DNA of 64,000 nucleotides, from positions 48,316,727 through 48,380,726 of the forward strand of contig OZ022259.1 in NCBI GenBank assembly GCA_963978905.1, given 5' to 3'. The stretch is from Trichostrongylus colubriformis. Lineage: Eukaryota; Nematoda; Chromadorea; Rhabditida; Trichostrongylidae. Within the stretch, counting starts at the first letter, position 1, and each line of letters starts with the position of its first letter. Positions 28,601 to 35,712 of the stretch are shown piece after piece. A program made the translations under genes and the position numbers. The notes beneath the pieces were generated by a model. The model saw only the letters and a list, made by a program, of their open reading frames with translations. It was not told the DNA's origin and did not search any database.

Positions 28601-31600
28601 AATGTGAAAAACGGGATTTAAAAAAACGGCGGGAACTTATTCCTCAACCCAATATCATTCGGACTTCGCAAGTGTTCTGCTTATGGAAATTACCAGTGCA
28701 TTGGATCGTTCATAGTCAGTAGGCCGAATTACTTCAGTTTTCTCGTGCGGCTCCGATTTGTGGATACCAATTCTAGAAATCGCTTCGGCCGCCATTCATC
28801 GGGCGTTTAAGTGAATTTCATAAATCTTGATGCTGCCTTAATACTTTGCGGTGACGGTGGCACGGCGTAGCTATGATTCTCTGCGTCTTCCCTTGTACCA
28901 TCCGGTCTAGTTCCCTTTGTCATCTTTGCACCTCCTCCGTGCCACTCTGTTTCGCTGCCAGTGAACGTAGCCACGCCCAGCCGGCGCAAAGTATAAACGC
29001 AGTCTAACCGTACCCAGTACCGCTTCCTATTCTGCGACAGGCCACGTACGATGATGTTGAGTAATACTCTAGATGATATCAAATAAATTATGCTGAGTAT
29101 TAATAAATAAGAATAGTAATGGCATTCGCTGATGAAACATGGTAAGTGATAATCAGTGATACTAGATGATAATTAGTGGTAACTGTAATAACCACTGATA
29201 ACAAATAATAGTTAGTGATGTGAAGCGTCACTGAGTGAGATGAGGAAGCAAAGCGGTGTTTATCAGCAGTTTGTTGAAGTGAATAATGATAATGATGAAC
29301 GGTAAGAAATGGTAGCACACTTGCAATACGCAGTAGTTAATATAACTGATTATGACAACAAATGGGAACTAATGACCATATTGATGGTCGGTGATAATTA
29401 ATGGTAATAATGAACGATTGCAGATAATTGTTGCAGGTGATTTGTTATAATACATCTTAATAAATGATAGCTAAAGATAGGGCATGGTAATCAGCGGAAT
29501 GGCAGCGGTGCACAGCCAACGATATCCAATATAATTAATGACAGGAAATGATAATTGATGACAACCTGTTGTGATTATTGATAATAAGTGACAGCAAGTG
29601 ATAACAAATGATAGTCATTAATAATTGGTGATAATTAATCGTAGCTAATTATAGCTGACGACACTTAACGAGAATATTGATGATCAGTAGGAATGATGAC
29701 AGTAAATGTTTGTCATTGTCGATAAATGATAGTAAATGCTAGTAATGGCTGCATGATAATAAGTGATAATAAATGTTACCAAGGCTCGATAGACCTTACA
29801 TGATGTCGACGACTTCTGCTAAACACACCTTAATTCCTACGCTAATGGGTCCAAGTATTCTTTGCTGCGCTCTTCGAAATTATTATCTTTCGCATCTCGC
29901 GAGCAGGAGACCGACTTATTTGGCTATAGTTTTTTTAGAGTTCAATAAAGGCATTCGAGTTCCTTGGCTATTTGCTGGAACGGGAACAGAAGTTCAACGA
30001 CGCTGCTGCAAACTACGATGACGCATGGAAGTTGAGCCGAATGAGAAATCCAGCCATCGGTCAGTTAACTTTCCATTCGTGCCACGATATTGAAAATTTG
30101 GCTGTATTTCGGCATATGGGTCTGTGCCGTGATAGCGGTTATGAACTTCATGGTCTTTCTCGAGCCTTCCAAATTTGTGTTCTGCCGAAAAGATTCTCAC
30201 ACTATGTCGCACTGACCCCGGCATAACGAGGCTCTCAAAGACTCGCAGTGCGGTCTCTGCATTTCATATCGCATTTTGCGTCTATCAAAGAGCATTGGCC
30301 TGGCTCCGCCGGCGGGCGCTGCAGAGTATAAAAGCGGCTTGAGCCGCCCTGGTTGATAGTTTTGTGGTTGTTCGATGCACAGCGCAGCGCAACTAGCAGT
30401 AGTGCAGTGGCGGAATTGTTTGCAGCTGCCCGCATGAGTTCGTGAGATGAATGTGTGATAAAATCATGATGATCGCAATTAAAGAGGCGTATACTCTTCA
30501 GGGGCCAGGGGCACATTCCATATTCGGCTTGGGGCGTGGTCGAGCTGGATCGTCATTGGTAGAAGCGATGGGGTTCTCCATGCCCTTTAGGCGTGCAAGG
30601 GAGAGACTTCACGCTTTCTACCTTACCGATTTCAATCCTGTCCTACCTGTTCTCAACAAACACGAAGTTTGCCTCTCGTCTGAAAATACGTCGACTGGTC
30701 ATTGTTTATGAATATACTCGACATATCTATCCTATGAACTTTGCCAATATTTCAATTTTACACAGGAACTAGGCGCTTAAAGCTTCCCGTGAGGGTGAAA
30801 GGAATATCTGACATCTGGTTATCTTCCAATTCTGAAATTTGAGCCATATTTCCCCATTGTTTCTTGTCGTTGTTTTTCCCACGCAAAAATCACTGCCGTG
30901 GCGGTGGGAGCACGGTGACGGTCACTGGCGTGATGCGAGACGTGATACGCTCACTTGAGGACGGGGACAGGTCTAGAAGGGTGTGGAGACCCGAGTCGAG
31001 CCTGGCGTAGAAGAAAATTTTCAAAAAAAAACAGGATCTCTCCTACCTTGAATACGACCCCCACATTCCGAACCACAATATGACCCCGTCGGAAGTTCCC
31101 CGACGATCGCTTGTGTTTGTACGGGACTCTTTAAAGCTTAATAAAGTGATTATCAGCGTAGCTTTCACCCAGGTTGTATCACTCACATGTCTGCTTGAAT
31201 CCTTAGTTCATTTACGTCTAGGAAATTTTCACTTCGTGAAATGTTCAAATTATCACTGGTCTTAAAGGCAGCATCAGGGGAAAGTTGGACGAAAAGTAAA
31301 AGAAGTAGTGCATATGAAAGTCGAGATGCCTAGTAACAGGATAGTGGAGGAAAAACGGATGAAAATGGCCCAAAACCCGAGAAATAGGACCCCCTTTCCA
31401 CTGTTGATTCTCGACGCGGACGACCTGTCCGTCAAGAGGGGAGTAGTCTGATCTAGTTTTCCATTGGCATGTTGCCAAGTAAACACAGGGGAATGTTTGG
31501 AAATACGACAACATCTATTTTTATGAGTGAGTCTCAAGCTAAAACTGCGAAAGTGCTTCGCAGAACCTCCGATCCTGCCGCATCTCGTCGACCGCTCCCA

Positions 31601-32126
31601 CCCCAGTCAATCGGGAATTACGTCATCGGGAGGCGGGACCGCTGTGTCCAAGAGGCGGAACCGCTGCATGGTTGCGGCGTTTTGCAGGGTTTCTACAGCT
31701 TGAAGGGGCGCTTTTTCACCGGGATTCCGCCACAGATAGCCTTCTTAGGCCCAGGTCTACCATGTGAGTGACTTCTTGTAGGGATTTCTCCACAACCGCA
31801 TTACCCCTAATGCTGTCTTTAGGGCAAGATAATGTAATTGATAGCAAGTGTCATACTTATACTCTTCTATTAATTCCATGTAAACTCGACTGTAAATTAT
31901 GTTTACAAGCTTTCAACAATCACATTGAGATATTTCACAGTTTTCAAATAGCGTTTATTATTGACAGCTTTCATTTACAGGGTACAAGTTAGCGTACAAT
32001 CTTCTAAAATGTAAACGCCTATTCGACTGTATTGAAGTATGTCATCATGTCTTGAAACTCTACCCGACATATCCAAAGATCAAAAAGGAAATCATGGATA
32101 AAGCCAGGATGAGCATACGATCATGA
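440..32126 (+). CDS. ift-139: Intraflagellar transport protein IFT139 (TTC21B/TTC21A family), 5'-partial, 30 exons
   Basis: TPR-repeat subunit of the IFT-A complex, which drives retrograde transport in cilia; in nematodes cilia occur on sensory neurons. Exons: 440-607, 1277-1396, 1519-1608, 3680-3786, 5001-5155, 6045-6142, 6349-6456, 6893-6985, 8641-8713, 8796-8929, 9178-9297, 10203-10367, 10453-10590, 10648-10748, 10826-10898, 11718-11828, 11904-12051, 12122-12221, 12341-12418, 12572-12674, 13010-13120, 15377-15458, 22180-22330, 22838-22993, 24513-24567, 24723-24851, 26545-26686, 27108-27196, 29939-30059, 31981-32126. They sum to 3465 bases (1154 residues plus TGA) and every phase matches. 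Diagnostic stretches known from the family are [37 protein letters not shown] and a C-terminus [17 protein letters not shown]. Family members are about 1300 residues, so 150-180 N-terminal residues and the start codon lie left of the window. Identification is from family knowledge, not a search. Confidence 0.95.
2582..3265. mobile_element. Foldback element, mariner-like TIRs, in IFT139 intron 3
   Basis: The left end TTAGGTAGTCTAAAAAG at 2582 is mirrored by CTTTTTAGACTACCCAA ending at 3265. Complementarity continues inward through the AAATACCGC, AACTGCTTTCC and GGAAGACAA blocks. A second inner pair (about 2795-2890 against 2937-3050) contains GCGTTAGACAGGGAAAGG and its complement. No transposase frame is present. 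Short ORFs on both strands are translations of the arms. The TA-flanked, TTAGGT-type end suggests a non-autonomous mariner derivative. The target duplication is not intact on the right. Confidence 0.7.
3680..6985 (+). CDS. ift-139: IFT139 exons 4-8
   Basis: Exons 3680-3786, 5001-5155, 6045-6142, 6349-6456 and 6893-6985 cover about residues 127-312. Exon 4 ends in AG, completed by A from exon 5 (Arg). Exon 5 ends in G, completed by GA in exon 6 (Gly of [13 protein letters not shown]). The exon 6 acceptor is an atypical TTTGAAG; it was chosen because frame and homology fit exactly and no better site lies nearby. Exon 8 encodes [18 protein letters not shown], matching the family's conserved LPLGIQY...LNPDFLL segment between TPR blocks. 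Introns 4, 5 and 7 hold repeats described separately. Confidence 0.88.
3920..4663. mobile_element. Non-autonomous mariner-type element in IFT139 intron 4
   Basis: The left end TA then CAGGGGGTGCCAAAAATAAA is matched in inverse by TTTATTTTTTGGCACACCC then TATA at the right. Terminal arms of about 35 bases match AAGTARTTTTRCTC as well. TA on both sides fits the Tc1/mariner target. The 0.74-kb interior has no long frame. A GC-richer core at 4060-4500 is of unknown origin and does not match anything else in the window. Confidence 0.75.
4744..4881. mobile_element. Tc1-like MITE with CAGTCCATT ends (copy in intron 4)
   Basis: The 138-bp element is flanked by TA on both sides (4742-4743 and 4882-4883). 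It begins CAGTCCATT and ends AATGGACTG. Inside, GGGCGTGGCC and GGCCACGCCC mirror each other around a GAGAGTGN-type core. A second copy lies at 41236-41392, and a fragment of the right end at about 2548-2573. TA duplication plus CAGT termini are Tc1/mariner hallmarks. Confidence 0.8.
5156..6044 (+). other. IFT139 intron 5, no recognisable element
   Basis: The first 250 bases are AT-rich. The middle (5440-5720) is GC-richer and contains short frames without start context or splice signals. No inverted ends or tandem units were seen. Confidence 0.4.
6606..6781. mobile_element. PIF/Harbinger-like MITE (GGCCGC ends) in intron 7
   Basis: It starts after TTA with GGCCGCGTTCATACTCTGCG and ends with a degraded AAAGCGGTCTC. 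Inside are GCGTGGCTGCGTCTCT and its mirror GTGAACGCAGCCACGCCCC. The same architecture recurs at 25056, 28830, 46175, 47624 and 57812. TTA/TAA target sites at the intact copies point to PIF/Harbinger. Confidence 0.7.
7550..7982. mobile_element. TTAA-flanked foldback element in intron 8
   Basis: TTAA then AGGAATCGTCCACGG at the left is mirrored by CCGTGGACGATTCCT then TTAA at the right. Arms of about 190 bases match nearly perfectly through CCCATATGTTTATG, CAGATTCACATTTT and GGCGGGGCCTCCG. The unpaired centre is about 45 bases. The TTAA site recalls piggyBac targets, but no transposase is present. The frames of 60-120 residues here are arm translations. Confidence 0.75.
8215..8409. repeat. Tandem duplication, 103-bp period, in intron 8
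   Basis: The block TGTCAAAAATACGACCCAC...AACATATGATCGNAGCATT occurs at 8215-8317 and again at 8318-8409. Differences are a few bases and a small indel. AAAAGTCCCAGGAAGATATG is present in both units. Confidence 0.8.
8641..10898 (+). CDS. ift-139: IFT139 exons 9-15
   Basis: Exons 8641-8713, 8796-8929, 9178-9297, 10203-10367, 10453-10590, 10648-10748 and 10826-10898 cover about residues 313-581. Clear TPR pairs include [19 protein letters not shown] and [20 protein letters not shown]. Exon 12 contains a charged linker ([18 protein letters not shown]), which in the family joins two TPR arrays. Exons 14 and 15 share a split Lys codon (AA then A) across a GTGAGT donor, giving [19 protein letters not shown] second GT at 10753 was rejected because it would include an in-frame TGA. 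Exon 15 ends [11 protein letters not shown]. Confidence 0.92.
9720..9880. repeat. Dispersed repeat shared with intron 20
   Basis: The GAGGACGTGTTTTCGCG block followed by CTCTGCATCACTGAAGGG resembles GAGGTCGTGTTTTCGCG and CTTTGCATCAGTGGAGGG at 12836-12885. The repeat includes ATGGCTGCTTCGTGG-type sequence on the right. Ends are not defined. It lies in intron 11. Confidence 0.5.
10929..11218. mobile_element. Tc1-like MITE with CAGTGATARGGGTAAT ends, in intron 15
   Basis: CAGTGATAAGGGTAATTC at the left is mirrored by GGATTACCCCTATCACTG at the right, followed by TA (11219-11220). The left TA is lost. Part of the interior (AACCCGAGAAA...GACC) resembles 31310-31410 in intron 29, so that region may be a remnant of the same family. 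Confidence 0.65.
11718..13120 (+). CDS. ift-139: IFT139 exons 16-21
   Basis: Exons 11718-11828, 11904-12051, 12122-12221, 12341-12418, 12572-12674 and 13010-13120 cover about residues 582-798. Exon 16 begins [14 protein letters not shown]. Exon 17 carries [19 protein letters not shown]. Exons 18-20 are joined through split codons (G then AT; AA then C; AA then G) and give [16 protein letters not shown], then a Lys-rich linker, then [16 protein letters not shown] and [14 protein letters not shown]. Exon 21 gives [18 protein letters not shown]. Four of the five introns are short (75-150 bases); intron 20 (335 bases) is enlarged by a repeat. Confidence 0.92.
12815..12950. repeat. Dispersed repeat shared with intron 11
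   Basis: Same family as 9720-9880, same orientation. It occupies much of intron 20 and ends about 60 bases before the exon 21 acceptor. Confidence 0.5.
13563..14912. mobile_element. 1.35-kb near-perfect palindromic foldback element, mariner-like ends, in intron 21
   Basis: TA then TTGGGTTTGGGAAG at the left mirrors CTTATTCCCCAACCCAA then TA at the right. Arms of about 640 bases meet at a centre around 14230-14290, where CGAGCATTTTCGACC pairs with GTCGAAAATGCTCG. Each arm contains four spaced copies of a small hairpin motif, CGATAGAGCTTTTNNNGCTC followed by TA. No transposase frame. The many ORFs of 60-100 residues are translations of the arms. A second copy is at 27317-28652. Confidence 0.85.
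15377..22993 (+). CDS. ift-139: IFT139 exons 22-24, split by the 6.7-kb intron 22
   Basis: Exons 15377-15458, 22180-22330 and 22838-22993 cover about residues 799-927. Exon 22 ([17 protein letters not shown]) ends in a single A, which with AT of exon 23 makes Asn of [12 protein letters not shown]. The GTAGGT donor at 15459 was chosen for that phase. Exon 23 ends TG, completed by G of exon 24 to give Trp in [17 protein letters not shown]. Exon 24 also holds [19 protein letters not shown], the most conserved stretch of the family seen here. Intron 22 (15459-22179) is the longest of the gene. Confidence 0.93.
16801..16891. mobile_element. 91-bp palindromic MITE, TAA target duplication, in intron 22
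   Basis: Flanked by TAA at 16798-16800 and 16892-16894. The arms start GGCCGCTTCCATACTTTGCG and are perfectly complementary for about 42 bases. The centre is rich in CACGCGCGTG. It is an almost exact reverse complement of the copy at 39049-39139. Confidence 0.85.
17930..18463. mobile_element. Foldback element with GCAACCAAAAAAG ends, in intron 22
   Basis: GCAACCAAAAAAGCTCGTGC at the left is mirrored by GCACGAACTTTTTTGGTTGC at the right, followed by CTAA. The interior has nested inverted and direct blocks: GGGTGCTNATCNCGAATATG, AAACTTTCAGCGAT and GGTGAAAACGAGTTGTTGCA each occur two or three times in alternating orientation. TTA/TAA near the ends suggests, but does not prove, a Harbinger-type target. 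Confidence 0.65.
20382..20840 (-). CDS. Open frame of 152 codons, unrecognised, doubtful
   Basis: An uninterrupted minus-strand frame inside intron 22 with a Cys/His-containing stretch ([22 protein letters not shown]). I recognise no family. No acceptor, donor or promoter context was identified, and an overlapping plus-strand frame also stays open for 67-82 codons. It could be a remnant of a mobile-element protein or chance. Confidence 0.15.
   Translation of the reverse strand: MMMYFIDKSMLIHRYSYRSRHQENMLQRLSLQTVHPNSISSAYCDEWKKCGCLIELLQLEGFCDLPQSSQNEQRTQCVDFAPNVTLLFKFSVRYMRIFSDFSFCAPSYTNENGRKRHKNCARPHFNRWTTENCKKILLQEGEYKTAVFGHIP
23640..23955. repeat. Pair of direct 60-bp repeats in intron 24
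   Basis: ATTCGCCGATTATCGATAGT continuing to CCGTTGACCAAAGTGTAATA at 23645-23700 recurs with few changes at 23895-23955. About 190 bases of unrelated sequence separate them. Both carry the palindrome ATCGAT. Confidence 0.65.
24513..27196 (+). CDS. ift-139: IFT139 exons 25-28
   Basis: Exons 24513-24567, 24723-24851, 26545-26686 and 27108-27196 cover about residues 928-1066. Exon 25 encodes [18 protein letters not shown]. Exon 26 encodes a family-typical segment with [18 protein letters not shown]. Exon 27 is taken from the acceptor CCCGTTATAG, so it starts [17 protein letters not shown]; a downstream AAAAG at 26549 would drop two residues that fit the family. Its donor is placed at 26687 (T then GTGAGT) rather than 26685, because T plus GT of exon 28 gives Cys in [15 protein letters not shown]. 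Exon 28 uses an unusual GTTTGT donor. Confidence 0.9.
25056..25208. mobile_element. PIF/Harbinger-like MITE in intron 26
   Basis: Left end GGCCGCCTTCATACTTTGCG, right end CAAAGTATGAACGCAGCC followed by TAA; preceded by TGA. The GTAGCCACGCCC block is shared with the copies at 6606, 28830 and 57812. Confidence 0.7.
25421..25458. repeat. Short hairpin in intron 26
   Basis: GGGCGGTAC and GTACCGCCC form a perfect 9-bp stem around a 20-base loop. It could be a degenerated end-to-end MITE. No function is evident. Confidence 0.4.
25960..26310 (-). repeat. Dispersed repeat, copy 2 of 3, in intron 26
   Basis: Read on the minus strand, TGTCTTGGCAAGG and GCCAAAATTGCCTCCTCCCG match the copy at 1-335, and CATGCTTCAGTGGCCGAGTTG matches the copy starting near 46120. 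It therefore links the two other copies as one family of at least 0.35 kb. Confidence 0.65.
27317..28652. mobile_element. 1.34-kb near-perfect palindromic foldback element, second copy, in intron 28
   Basis: TA then TTGGGTTGAGGAATAAG at the left mirrors CTTATTCCTCAACCCAA then TA at the right. The centre at about 27950-28010 pairs AAGTCGACGAAATCGAGC with its complement around a loop of about 15 bases. Arms are homologous along their length to 13563-14912 with the same CGATAGAGC hairpin motifs. The TA target and TTGGGTTG start resemble mariner termini. Confidence 0.85.
28830..29004. mobile_element. PIF/Harbinger-like MITE in intron 28
   Basis: The left part reads TGCCTTAATACTTTGCGGTG and the right part GCGCAAAGTATAAACGCAGT then CTAA. 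The interior shares CACCTCCTCCGTGCCACTCT with the 6606 copy. It lies about 180 bases beyond the large palindrome at 27317-28652. Confidence 0.65.
29110..29790. repeat. Degenerate TGATAAT-rich low-complexity tract in intron 28
   Basis: Imperfect units such as GTGATAATNAGTGATA, AATGATAGT and TGATAACAAATGATA recur over about 0.7 kb without a fixed period. A similar short patch occurs at 54055-54125. Confidence 0.7.
29939..32126 (+). CDS. ift-139: IFT139 exons 29-30 and stop codon
   Basis: Exon 29 (29939-30059) starts after a T-rich tract and TTTTAG. It encodes [17 protein letters not shown] and [18 protein letters not shown], the last TPR of the protein. It ends in G before GTCAGT. Exon 30 (31981-32126) starts after CATTTACAG with GG, restoring Gly in [18 protein letters not shown]. 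It ends [18 protein letters not shown] then SIRS and TGA at 32124-32126. The C-terminus has the length and composition expected for a complete IFT139 tail. Confidence 0.95.
31260..31530. repeat. Degenerate repeat related to the intron 15 MITE
   Basis: Similarity to 10970-11060 is seen in the order ATGAARGTYGA, a T/C-poor spacer, then CCGAGAAAwARGACCC. No terminal inverted repeat was found here. It lies in intron 29. Confidence 0.4.
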
Positions 32127-32221
32127 CCAGGTTTATGCCATCACTATACCGTTGTTGTATACATGAATATTCATAATCCACGTATTTTTTGTTCTTCGAT
32201 TGTTTACAACTCGATAAACGC

Positions 32222-32227
32222 AATAAA
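32222..32227 (+). terminator. Polyadenylation signal of the IFT139 gene
   Basis: A canonical AATAAA lies 96 bases downstream of the TGA at 32124-32126, in an AT-rich stretch. Its position fits a short nematode 3' UTR. Cleavage would be expected about 10-20 bases further on. It is inferred from position alone. Confidence 0.6.
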
Positions 32228-32750
32228 CGCAAACCTTTACGCCCTCATCAAAGTAATGTATTCGCTAGTATTTTTTTTGTGTGTGCACAACTTCTCTATA
32301 TATACTGTAGCTTCTCAGAGGTCCTTAGAAAGCATTTCGTCACAAAGCCCTTTCAGGACGGGGTGTCAGCACTCGATCAGAACACGCGACGAGACCGTAG
32401 TAGCGTCTTTTGTGTTTTTGCTGAATCGGCGGATCGACAATTTTTATTGGGATTTTTGGCGATGCCACGTACCACCAGTTTATCTGCATTATGGCAAATA
32501 GCCCAAATCGCGGCTGCACCGATCTGCGGAATCCCTATAACCGCGGATGCGCCGATGCGCTCATTTTCTCGATTGATACCTTTCTTTTACTTGATGATCT
32601 TTCACTTGACATGTACTTACATTGCTACCAAAGGCTAGAGCGCAGACGGCGCTCAACTCGGTACTACTGGGGTATTGATAGGGAAACGCGGGATCGATGT
32701 CAACTTAGGGAATACGGAACGGGGGCTCGCGTCTGATAGGTTTGGATAGT

Positions 32751-32872
32751 TCTCCCAATCTCAGCTAGGGCTTTAAAGCTGTATATGCAAAGAATGATTT
32801 GGGATTCAAGTAGGAACAGCTATATATGTAAAAAAAATTAAAGCTTAAGATAAGATTGGGGGGGGGGGGAGT
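32751..32872. repeat. Hairpin module a (divergent)
   Basis: Imperfect arms CTCCCAATCT / AGATTGGG(G) and GGGCTTTAA / TTAAAGC flank an A/T-rich loop. The left flank CTGATAGGTTTGGATAGTT and right flank CTTCACCCTTTTCTACACAA are the family flanks also seen at 34721, 36736, 38486 and 39271. A run of 13 G follows the right arm. Confidence 0.6.
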
Positions 32873-33074
32873 TTCTTCACCCTTTTCTACACAAACCCAT
32901 CAAGCGTAGCCCCGCGTCCTGATCTCCAAAAATCATGTAACGTATATTTGATTGTATGGTTTGATGGTTCAACATGTATCATTTTTAGGAAAAGGATGGT
33001 ATCTCACGAAGTTAGGGCGTGGACAATACGCCTGCGGAAGTGGTGTGCGACAGTAAAAAACATCTATGCCTGTA

Positions 33075-33098
33075 TCAGAACACTCATGAGTGTTCTGA
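33075..33098. repeat. Perfect 24-bp palindrome with a partial third arm nearby
   Basis: TCAGAACACTCA followed by its exact complement. A further CATCAGAACACTCACGAGTG lies at about 33144-33163. Between them is unrelated sequence. Confidence 0.6.
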
Positions 33099-33500
33099 TG
33101 AATCATTGGTGTTCACGTACTTTTCAACGATCGTATGACCATTCATCAGAACACTCACGAGTGGACACACATACGTGTCGGCCGATGATGCTGCTATGTG
33201 GCTAACTATTGCATAGGATTATTTGATTGCTGTCCAATACATAAAAGTATGAAGCAAATGTGGTGCACACAGCATGTTCATCTGCAGCGTAATAAAAGAA
33301 GTCGAGATATAAGTTGGAAGTTCCGGATGTCGTAGTATATCGACATTAGCAGCGATGGAGGCTTTGAATAACTCACTTCGCATCAAGACATTGGAATCCT
33401 GCATCCCCAACAAAGTTTCTTTATTCCCGATCTAATGACTAGGCAAAATTCCTAAGTGGGCCTAGTCAGTCGATAGCCACCCCAGTCGACTTTTGACTAA

Positions 33501-34513
33501 CAAGGGAAGGACCACAGGTCGAAGTGGCCATTCGGAATGGGATACATATGATCCGACGTATTTTCGGACGCTGATCTCGAATCTGCATTCGAAATTCGCA
33601 AAACGATTCTCTGAGCGGAGTTATGGAGGTTTTTTTTTTTTCTGAAAAACTACTATTATGTTAGGTCTGGTAGCCCATAGCGTGCGAGCCAGACCTTCTT
33701 GCGCAAACCAGAGAGATTTTCAGGGAGTCAAATTACTCCAAGGGACAAATTTTAGCCGATTCGAGATTTTGACCAAATTTCGGAAAAATTCATGGGCTAT
33801 AGGGTGGCAGCACGTTGAACAAAGGAGGAGTCGTTGACCCTTGCCTAGGAAATGCTCCATTTGACGCTTGTTTCGTACATTTAGTGCGATGGGCAAGTGT
33901 AAAAGGTATTGGTAGGCTATCTTGATCAGGTTGCAGGGTTTTCTGTAGAAGAAAATTCAAAATCTACCACTTTGTAACCTGGCCACCCCCAATTTTCCGA
34001 AGTTGGACCAAAAACTGGATTTGGCTGAAAATTTGCACAGAGGGGTAATTCGACCCTCTGTTCACGAATATCATAATTTTTTCACCCAAAAACGCCTAAT
34101 TCGTGTGGTACGGGATTCTCCTCGACTTGGTTTCCTTCTCTTGTGAGTAATGTTAGCAGTTATAATTAAAGTGGCAGAGTAAATGATGGGTGTGATAGGT
34201 ACCAGTCCAAGGAAACGTCCAGAAGTGGAAAAAAAGCACTTACTGACAATGGTACACAAAATGCAAAAAGACCCGCATGGCGGGGAGCAAACCCTCGACA
34301 CCTCTCCTGCAGATCCGGAGCACTACCACTGAGCCGCTGTGGCGTTGACTGCTCAGCAACGGCCATGCAGCGTTCATTCAACAAAACCTCCATAACTCCG
34401 CTCAGAGAATCGTTTTGCAATTTTCGAATACAGATTCGAGATCAGCGTCTGAAAATACGTCGGACCATGTGTATCCCATTCCGAATGGTCTTCGACCTGG
34501 GGTCATTCCCTTG
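33501..34513. mobile_element. 1-kb inverted-repeat element with 130-bp arms
   Basis: The arm at 33501-33631 (containing CATTCGGAATGGGATACATA and CGATTCTCTGAGCGGAGTTA) is mirrored at 34385-34513. The arms differ at several positions, so the element is old. The unpaired interior of about 750 bases has no clear protein and includes a tRNA-like block near 34270-34360. Confidence 0.65.
34270..34360 (-). other. tRNA-like A and B boxes (degenerate tRNA or SINE head)
   Basis: On the minus strand, GCGGCTCAGTGGTAGTGCTC resembles a pol III A box and GAGGGTTTGCTCCCC, about 45 bases later, a B box. The anticodon arm does not fold properly. It looks like a tRNA-derived relic inside the 33501-34513 element. 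Confidence 0.4.
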
Positions 34514-34532
34514 TAAGCTCAATACCACGCTG

Positions 34533-34665
34533 CACAGACGTCGCTCCAACCACCCGGACCTTTCTCGATCTTTCTCTTGCGTAGATCATTAGAAAAAATC
34601 TTGTGTTCAATCGAACATTGAATCGATTCAATTGGCTCAAGATCTGGACAGTCTATGCTGCTGGA
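34533..34665 (-). pseudogene. Fragment of a repeated coding family (FS-DLR-IEKG-GGW)
   Basis: The minus-strand translation reads CPDLEPIESIQ and FSNDLRKRKIEKGPGGWSD. It aligns with the frame at 36452-36676 (FSDDLRSRMIEKGLGGWIDD). The order in both is coding fragment, then about 50 bases, then hairpin module, so the two sit in the same larger repeat. Family unrecognised. Confidence 0.45.
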
Positions 34666-34720
34666 TCAATACCAAGGTAGGGGGTGCGTAACAGAGGCCC
34701 GCTTCCGATAAGTTCCGATA

Positions 34721-34923
34721 GTTGTCCCCATACAGGGGCTTTTATTTCATTGCATATGAAGATGTTCCTAATTGAATGACAAACCACTCTTCGCATAAGA
34801 CATCCCCATATAGGGGCTTTTATTTTATTGCATATGAAGATGTCTTATGCGAAGAGTGGTTTGTCATTCAATTAGGAACATCTTCATATGCAATAAAATA
34901 AAAGCCCCTATATGGGGACAACT
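34721..34923. repeat. Hairpin module b (long arms, duplicated start)
   Basis: Arms of about 83 bases. The left arm starts GTTGTCCCCATACAGGGG, the right arm ends CCCCTATATGGGGACAAC, and both extend through GACAAACCACTCTTCGC or its complement. The centre repeats the first 35 bases of the left arm. Left flank CCGATAAGTTCCGATA and right flank CTTCACCCTTTTCTACACGA belong to the family. Confidence 0.75.
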
Positions 34924-35447
34924 ATCTTCACCCTTTTCTACACGAACTCACCGAGCGTAGCCCCGCGTCCTGATCTCCAAAAATTATGTAACGTATATCT
35001 GACTGGATGGTTTGACGGTTTATTGTGAATAATGTTTACTAATAAGGTGCTCTTTTATCGGGCAAGGGTGTGGAGAGAGGAGCATACAATAAAGCTACAT
35101 GAGGTGTAATGTGGGAACTCGTAAAAGTAGGCTGCATTTACGTATGACACACACATGACATGCAGGATGAGGAGCTGAATGCAGTGAAACTGAGCAAAAA
35201 ATCGAAAAATTTAAAACTCGTGAAAAGGTACAGTGCTCCAAATTTTTCGGCAATCGACTCGGTGAGATTTGGTACTTATGGTAAGATTACCACGGCACTC
35301 GTGCTACAAACCAGACGGGCATTGATACCAACTTGCACTTCCCGCCATGGACACTGTCGGTCAGGCTAGAGCGCAGATGAACCAACTGCGCTTTACTCGG
35401 TACTCGGGTATTGATTTTGATCAACAAATCCTGAACCAGCGTATATC

Positions 35448-35712
35448 AAAGGCACATTTCGCGATAATCAGGTGGGTCTACTTACCTTCTTAGAGTAGTA
35501 GGTACTTAGGTAACTAATCGGGCTGCACCTTTTTCATGTCACCTCGGTGCGCTATCACGGCGCTAATCGCGTCGGAGTGGATTCGAGCAGGTGTAGCGCC
35601 ATGATAGCCCGCCGGGGTGACGCAAGAAAAGGTGCAGCGTGACTAGTTACCCGAGGATCTACTATTTTGAGAGGGTAAATCGACCATCTGATTATCGCGA
35701 TGTGTGCCTTCA
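35448..35712. mobile_element. Palindromic MITE with GCGATAATCAG subterminal repeats
   Basis: TTCGCGATAATCAGGTGG at the left mirrors CCATCTGATTATCGCGATG at the right, with GGCACA / TGTGCC outside. Inner blocks GCTGCACCTTTTTC and GAAAAGGTGCAGC, and GGCGCTA / TAGCGCC, also pair. There is no coding potential. Confidence 0.65.
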
